A stretch of 21,132 bases of DNA from Syncephalis plumigaleata (taxonomy: Eukaryota > Zoopagomycota > Zoopagomycetes > Zoopagales > Piptocephalidaceae). Location: contig JAIXMF010000246.1 of the NCBI GenBank assembly GCA_025201365.1, positions 1 to 21,132 of the forward strand, read 5' to 3'. The notes beneath the pieces are model-generated. The model had not been told where the DNA came from. It saw only the letters and a program-made list of their open reading frames with translations, and searched no databases. Every line of letters begins with the position of its first letter. The stretch's first letter is position 1. The translations under genes and the position numbers were made by a program. Shown here one piece after another: positions 16,799-21,132 of the stretch.

Positions 16799-19025
16799 TC
16801 ACAACGAAATGAAATCGTTATCTTGTCTTTCTTCATTGTCATCATCTTCATCTTCATCACTACTTACTAAATCACTCATGTCAATATCTTGACCATCATC
16901 ATCATCATCATCATCATCATCGCCACTAATACTTGATATAGGTTGAGCGTTTAATGGGTCAACTTCATCATCAGAACTAATGAAATCAAGTATTTCCTGT
17001 TCTATTGACTGCTGCTGTGATGGTGATGATGCTACCGATTGATTATTTACTGGTTCATTGGTTGATGTCACTCGTTGCATTGCAGTGAAATCAGGTAGTA
17101 AACCAGCAACCGATACTGAAGGAATAATTGATGTGGCTGCTTTATCATTGTCACTGCTACTACTACCATTATTATTGTCGCTTGTTTGATTTACTTTCTC
17201 CGTAGCATTTGCCGTTTTCTGCGATTTCCTTAATAAACTGTGCGGTAGTGTGCAATAGGACAGGGTGCAATGTCCGTAAGTCGCGTAGAATGGACACAAG
17301 AGCAAATGTCGTTCATAGCAGTTATCGCCATTATCGCAGTAACCGTATCTAGCGAATAATCGACATACCGGTGCATTTGGATCGATTCGAATGTGAGCAA
17401 ATCTACACGTTGCTCGTCGACATTGTGCTATCTGGAAATGGATACAATGAGGTTGCTTCTCCGGTTGAATGGTATGCGACAAATGACAATTATCGCTAGT
17501 ACACTCGCCCGTCAATAATAGATTGGCGCATAATGCTACACGTGATGGATCGTGAATGTAACGACATCGTCCACATTTACGTTGTCTAGGACAACTTCCT
17601 AAATGATATCATATACATATATACATATATATAAATTTATACGTGTGTATTCTATAAACACAACTAGCATGCAACCTACCTAATCGATGATAATGACGAC
17701 AATACTTGAGACTATGATCCACATTACGAGATGGAATACTATAGTATAATGATGTTGTCTGTTAAATAAAACTATCCAGCGTAACAGCACATAAGAAGAA
17801 TGTCACTTACATGATAGAACCATTCGCATCCACCTTGACGCGAATTAGATTTCCTCGTTTCGTTCGTGTATAGGGAACACCGTCAATATTAACTATACGT
17901 GCTATCGGTTTTCGTTGATTTGATCTTAATTTCTTGACGGCATTCATCTTGAATACATTATCTAGACAAGATGTGCATCATTATATTACTCTACACTACT
18001 CGTTATGTTTATGTATAATGATAATTACCCAATGTATCGCTCTCTTTACGCTTTCGTACTAGTTTCCTACCACTTGAATTGGTAAAGAATGTAATACCAT
18101 CCACAACAATCTCACGTTGCTTAGGAGTTACTTTACGTAATGCTATACAAGTTGGTCAGCAACTATGATCATTATTCGTCTACTTTATAGCGCTATACAA
18201 ACCAGATGAGTTGCTGCCATTACTAGTGGATGCAAGTACAAGTTTGTTTCCGTTTTTATTCTTCTTGTACACGCCACCATTTTTAGTGTAATTATTGACT
18301 TGGTAATTTTAGCACTACTCGATACATGTAGTTTATTACAATTTTAATGACATGTTATCCATAAATAAACGATAATATATGAATGAATACCTACCTTTTC
18401 GGTTTAACATGCAATGTACGCGGCATACCACTACCACTGCCAATAGCAGTGTAGTAGCTGGCATTGGATTGTTTATAACGCTCGCCTTATCTAAATTGCT
18501 GTATATAATAAACAGATTCACCTTATACCGCAGGTCTTACCAATATCTGAACGAACAAGCTTATTGCCACGACGATATAACCAGTTGTTGTCGCTGCTGT
18601 ATTGTTACTAGATATGCTATCGGTATCTGCCGAGTCGTTTACTATTGCTGCACTATTGCTATCGCTGTTACTGGTATTGCTAGTCACTGGATGATTACCG
18701 TCCACCACCGTAGATGTTGAACGCTATGCTTATTGACCAGTGTCAAGTTACGTGAACCAGTAGGTCTTGCTGGTGGCATGCCACGTCCACGACCATAGGC
18801 TATCCTGCTAAATGCCCCTCTACTCCTAGCAGGTCTACCGCGAGCAGTATAAGAATGACCTGTCGAATAGCCTTGCTGTGTATCATTCTTGTAATGATTC
18901 TGAATAGCTCCTGATTATCATGGTATTATTAATCCTGTATCCTGATCATACGTGCAAGTTCACCCACCTGAAAGACGAGCAATCTCGTTCAACAAGGACT
19001 GTTGACTTGATTGCTGATTACTCAT
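16799..19025 (-). CDS. ZC3H3-like protein with five CCCH zinc fingers (middle exons uncertain)
   Basis: Secure 3' exons are 17598-16799 (stop), 17738-17680 and the chain upstream through about 17955-17811, 18087-18031 and 18148, with phases that agree. They encode KVTPKQREIVVDGITFF...SGRKLVRKRK, a basic VDGVPYTRTKRGNLIRV segment, then five fingers: one variant with C-x8-C-x8-C-x3-H spacing, and four of C-x7-8-C-x4-5-C-x3-H type (CANLLL..., CIHFQ..., CRLFARYGY..., CPFYATYGH...). A Ser/Asp/Gln-rich acidic tail includes nine Asp in a row. The 5' end starts at ATG 19025 (MSNQQSSQQSLLNEIARLSG), splices to an RG-rich part (ARGRPARSRGAF, YGRGRGM) and ends in RNLTLVNKHS. Between about 18715 and 18300 the frames that carry WLYRRGNKLVRSD and GGVYKKNKNGNKLV cannot be joined unambiguously. 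ZC3H3 relatives act in mRNA 3' processing and nuclear export; that role is inferred by homology. Confidence 0.75.
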
Positions 19026-19271
19026 GGGAAATAGTTGACAATAATAGCAATATCAAAGAGAGAAACAAGGAAAACAAGAAGCCACAAATGGGTGTGTGGA
19101 CATTGGAATGGATTGTTACTTGTTAGAGACCTTTTTTTTTACTATCCCGATGAACAATAGGAGTTAGCACTTTACTTTCAAGTGTATCATCATTGAGCAA
19201 CAATTATATTACAATAGATTAGTGGTATAATTTATTAATAGTAAGGATTAGATAAACACTATTGTTACAAT
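19026..19271. other. Short intergenic region between the ZC3H3-like gene and the receptor gene
   Basis: It holds the likely promoter of the ZC3H3-like gene and the 3' UTR of the receptor gene, with AATAAA on the minus strand at 19236-19231. The T9 run at 19132-19140 is the only other feature seen. Confidence 0.5.
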
Positions 19272-21022
19272 TCAAACAAATGATACTGCAGTCATTTGGG
19301 ATTGCAGCTCTCTGTCGTGATAATCAGGTGGCATAGTCTCCGATAGATTGATTACAGGATGGCTGGAAAGATAGCGTAGATAAGTATCGAAGAACATTAA
19401 CGTTTCCACTTCGTCTTGAGCAGCGTGCAATACTTTTGCATCGAAATCCGATATATCCCCGTTAATCATTTCGAGAAGCATTCGTTGTTGCGAGTCAGAC
19501 AGATTAACCTGATGCTCTGATGTATCGAGTAGGAAAGTGTTGCGTAACCAAAATAAATACATACAAAGCCTTTCATTGTAATCGTCGAGTAAATGGTGCT
19601 CGCTAGGCATTGCTGGCTTCCTATCGGCATACTCTCGTATCTTTCGACAGGCATCGTAGAAAAGCATATTTTCAACGCTAAGATCCCTAACTGTAAACGC
19701 TTTGAACTAATTGTTATCCAATATCATTATGTTAATCGATAAAGAATGTACAATGCATGGGTAAATAAACAAATGGTTGCCTACCTGTTCGAATGCTAGC
19801 TTATCATTTAATAAGGCATGGAAGAATGCGCGCGATAGTGTGTTTTCACTAATACCCTGTGGATTAACTGTATCGCATGTGGCCAACGATTTATGGTTTT
19901 GCGTGGATAGTGTTTCCTTACGCAAATTACGACGAACTTGCTTCTGTTTGTATTTCTCTTGCAGTATACATGCAATCGGAAGAAATACACTGAAAACATT
20001 ATTCACGAATAGCACGACAAGCTGGTAGCATATGGGTGGGAAGGGTCCTTTGTTCGGTAGTAATAGGGAACCAGCGATATACGCCGTTAATCCTATCATC
20101 CAAGATACCCATAGCCACATAAGTTCGCGTTGAATACCGAACGTGTCATTGATGCCATGTAGGAAGTAAAAGAAAAAGGGAGCAAACAAGACGATGATAG
20201 TTATTTCTAATACCATTAGAGGATAGACTTCCCATTCAAACGGCATGCGCTGCTGTATTTGGCTGGTATTGCGCCCCCTTGAATGGTCGATGAAAGTAAA
20301 TGGACAATTAATGTTAATAAAATGAGCATACCCCCTATTACCACCATTATACGCCATAGCACGGATGTTTGCACCAAGTCACGATGTCTAAGAATCCACT
20401 GGGTAATGACGGACATTTTGGGAATTGGTTTTGGAAATAGCGGCGTGTGCGGATAAGGAGTCAACGGACTACAATGCTCCTCTTCTGCTTCTGCTTCTGC
20501 TTCTGCTTTTTCTTTTTCTTTAATGTCATAACTAGCTTGTACGCTACAGCTCGAATGACAGTTTGGCACACGCTGAATGACATTCTTGGATGCGCACTCG
20601 TCTCGGCAAAGAATGTTATACGTGCTATCCTCGGATTTATTGGAGATCAATTGCATTCCTAATACGCTCGCCTCGGCAATACGATAGAGCGCGACCAATC
20701 GCCATGCCCGACAGCAATTGGCGCACATGTAGAGCGGTGTCACTACCATTGGTATCCATAACTGTGTCCAGCACGGTATTGTTCCGGGTAGTATCATTCT
20801 TATGCTGTTGTAAAAAGCTAATATCATTCCCATGATTGCGGCGAATATGGTTAGGCACGGCGTTCTAAACCGGATCATCGGATGGCGTCGTAGATAACTG
20901 AATAGAACGATACAGAATATGCCGCTACCTATGAAGAAACTACACAAAATGCTATAAGTAATGGTGACCGGGATTTCCATCGCCTCCCATTCTTCGCGAG
21001 TTTGCTGCGATTGTCGACCCAT
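19272..21022 (-). CDS. Seven-transmembrane receptor with C-terminal RGS domain (frame break near TM4)
   Basis: The start MGRQSQQTREEWEAME is at 21022. Hydrophobic spans: TM1 VTITYSILCSFFIGSGIF, TM2 TPCLTIFAAIMGMILAF, TM3 LWIPMVVTPLYMCANCC, a long cytoplasmic loop with a Lys/Glu/Ala-Glu run, TM4 IMVVIGGMLILLTLIVHLL, TM5 PLMVLEITIIVLFAPFFFYF, TM6 WLWVSWMIGLTAYIAG, TM7 YQLVVLFVNNVFSVFLPIACI. An exon join (19785 to 19706, 78-nt intron, phase 0) restores LAFEQFKAFTVRDLSVENMLFYDACR, the core of an RGS domain, which runs to the stop at 19272. RGS domains speed GTP hydrolysis by G-alpha, so the protein likely both senses a signal and dampens it, like fungal GPCR-RGS proteins. TM4 and TM5 lie in different frames: near 20285-20300, beside a GGGGG run, one base appears missing, or an 89-nt intron removes TM4. 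So it may be a pseudogene, a sequence error or an unusual splice form. Confidence 0.8.
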
Positions 21023-21132
21023 GGCGCATACGTATTAATACAAATGAACAAGCTTAACTGATTATTTGACTGGGGGGAATAGATATGGAAAAGAATGTAG
21101 ACAAGAGTGATATATATTTGCTGTTTGTTCAA

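Noticed and set aside
18379-18720. 113-codon plus-strand open stretch
   Set aside because: Antisense to the ZC3H3-like gene; Cys/Thr-rich text comes from the complementary low-complexity sequence.

Overview
The window looks like nuclear DNA of a eukaryote with a compact genome. Genes carry short introns of about 45-90 nt with GTAAGT-type donors, strong TACTAAY branch points and YAG acceptors. Intergenic DNA is AT-rich, and there are AATAAA poly(A) signals, CT-rich leaders and low-complexity Q, H, N, S, D or A runs. This, with a 7TM-RGS receptor and a secreted precursor with a dibasic Kex2-like site, suggests a fungus, perhaps an early-diverging zygomycete-type lineage. The taxon is an inference of low confidence.

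Layout: (1) 1-528 (+), the 3' end of a Q/H/N-rich gene of unknown function, probably regulatory. (2) 1110-3489 (-), a secreted oligopeptidase B/prolyl-oligopeptidase-like protein in 4 exons whose catalytic Ser and His positions are replaced. A decayed copy of its 3' end lies at 4855-5203. (3) 6025-10066 (-), the centre of interest (next paragraph). (4) 12172-13857 (+), an intronless SET-domain lysine methyltransferase-like gene. (5) 14255-16630 (+), an 8-exon acyl-CoA oxidase ending in -NKL. (6) 16799-19025 (-), a ZC3H3-like protein with five CCCH fingers. (7) 19272-21022 (-), a seven-transmembrane receptor fused to an RGS domain, with one reading-frame break.

What looks like a simple ~83-bp tandem repeat at 6.1-9.9 kb reads, on the minus strand, as a gene of about 49 exons and 48 introns. 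Exon 1 (10066-9973) encodes a signal peptide and a short pro-segment ending in Arg-Arg. Then come 47 internal exons of 2-6 nt. Forty-three are exactly 3 nt, and 41 of those are one complete in-phase codon. Each sits between an AG acceptor and a GTAAGT-like donor. A 26-nt last exon ends in TAG. All phases close exactly: 264 coding nt spread over 4,042 bp give an 87-residue secreted precursor. Almost the whole predicted mature peptide is assembled one codon per exon. No micro-exon codon is a stop, and their codon bias matches exon 1. The array has been reshaped by multi-unit duplication and exchange, and the small comparison available suggests codon slots diverge faster than introns. I know of no described gene family built this way; the nearest precedents are schistosome micro-exon genes and aphid bicycle genes.

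Genes 4-7 look like ordinary housekeeping or signalling genes. The interval from about 1.1 to 11.6 kb looks dynamic: it has a dead secreted peptidase-like protein, a fragmentary duplicate of it, a pair of ~93% identical direct repeats flanking the micro-exon locus, and the array itself. That is typical of rapidly evolving secreted-protein loci.
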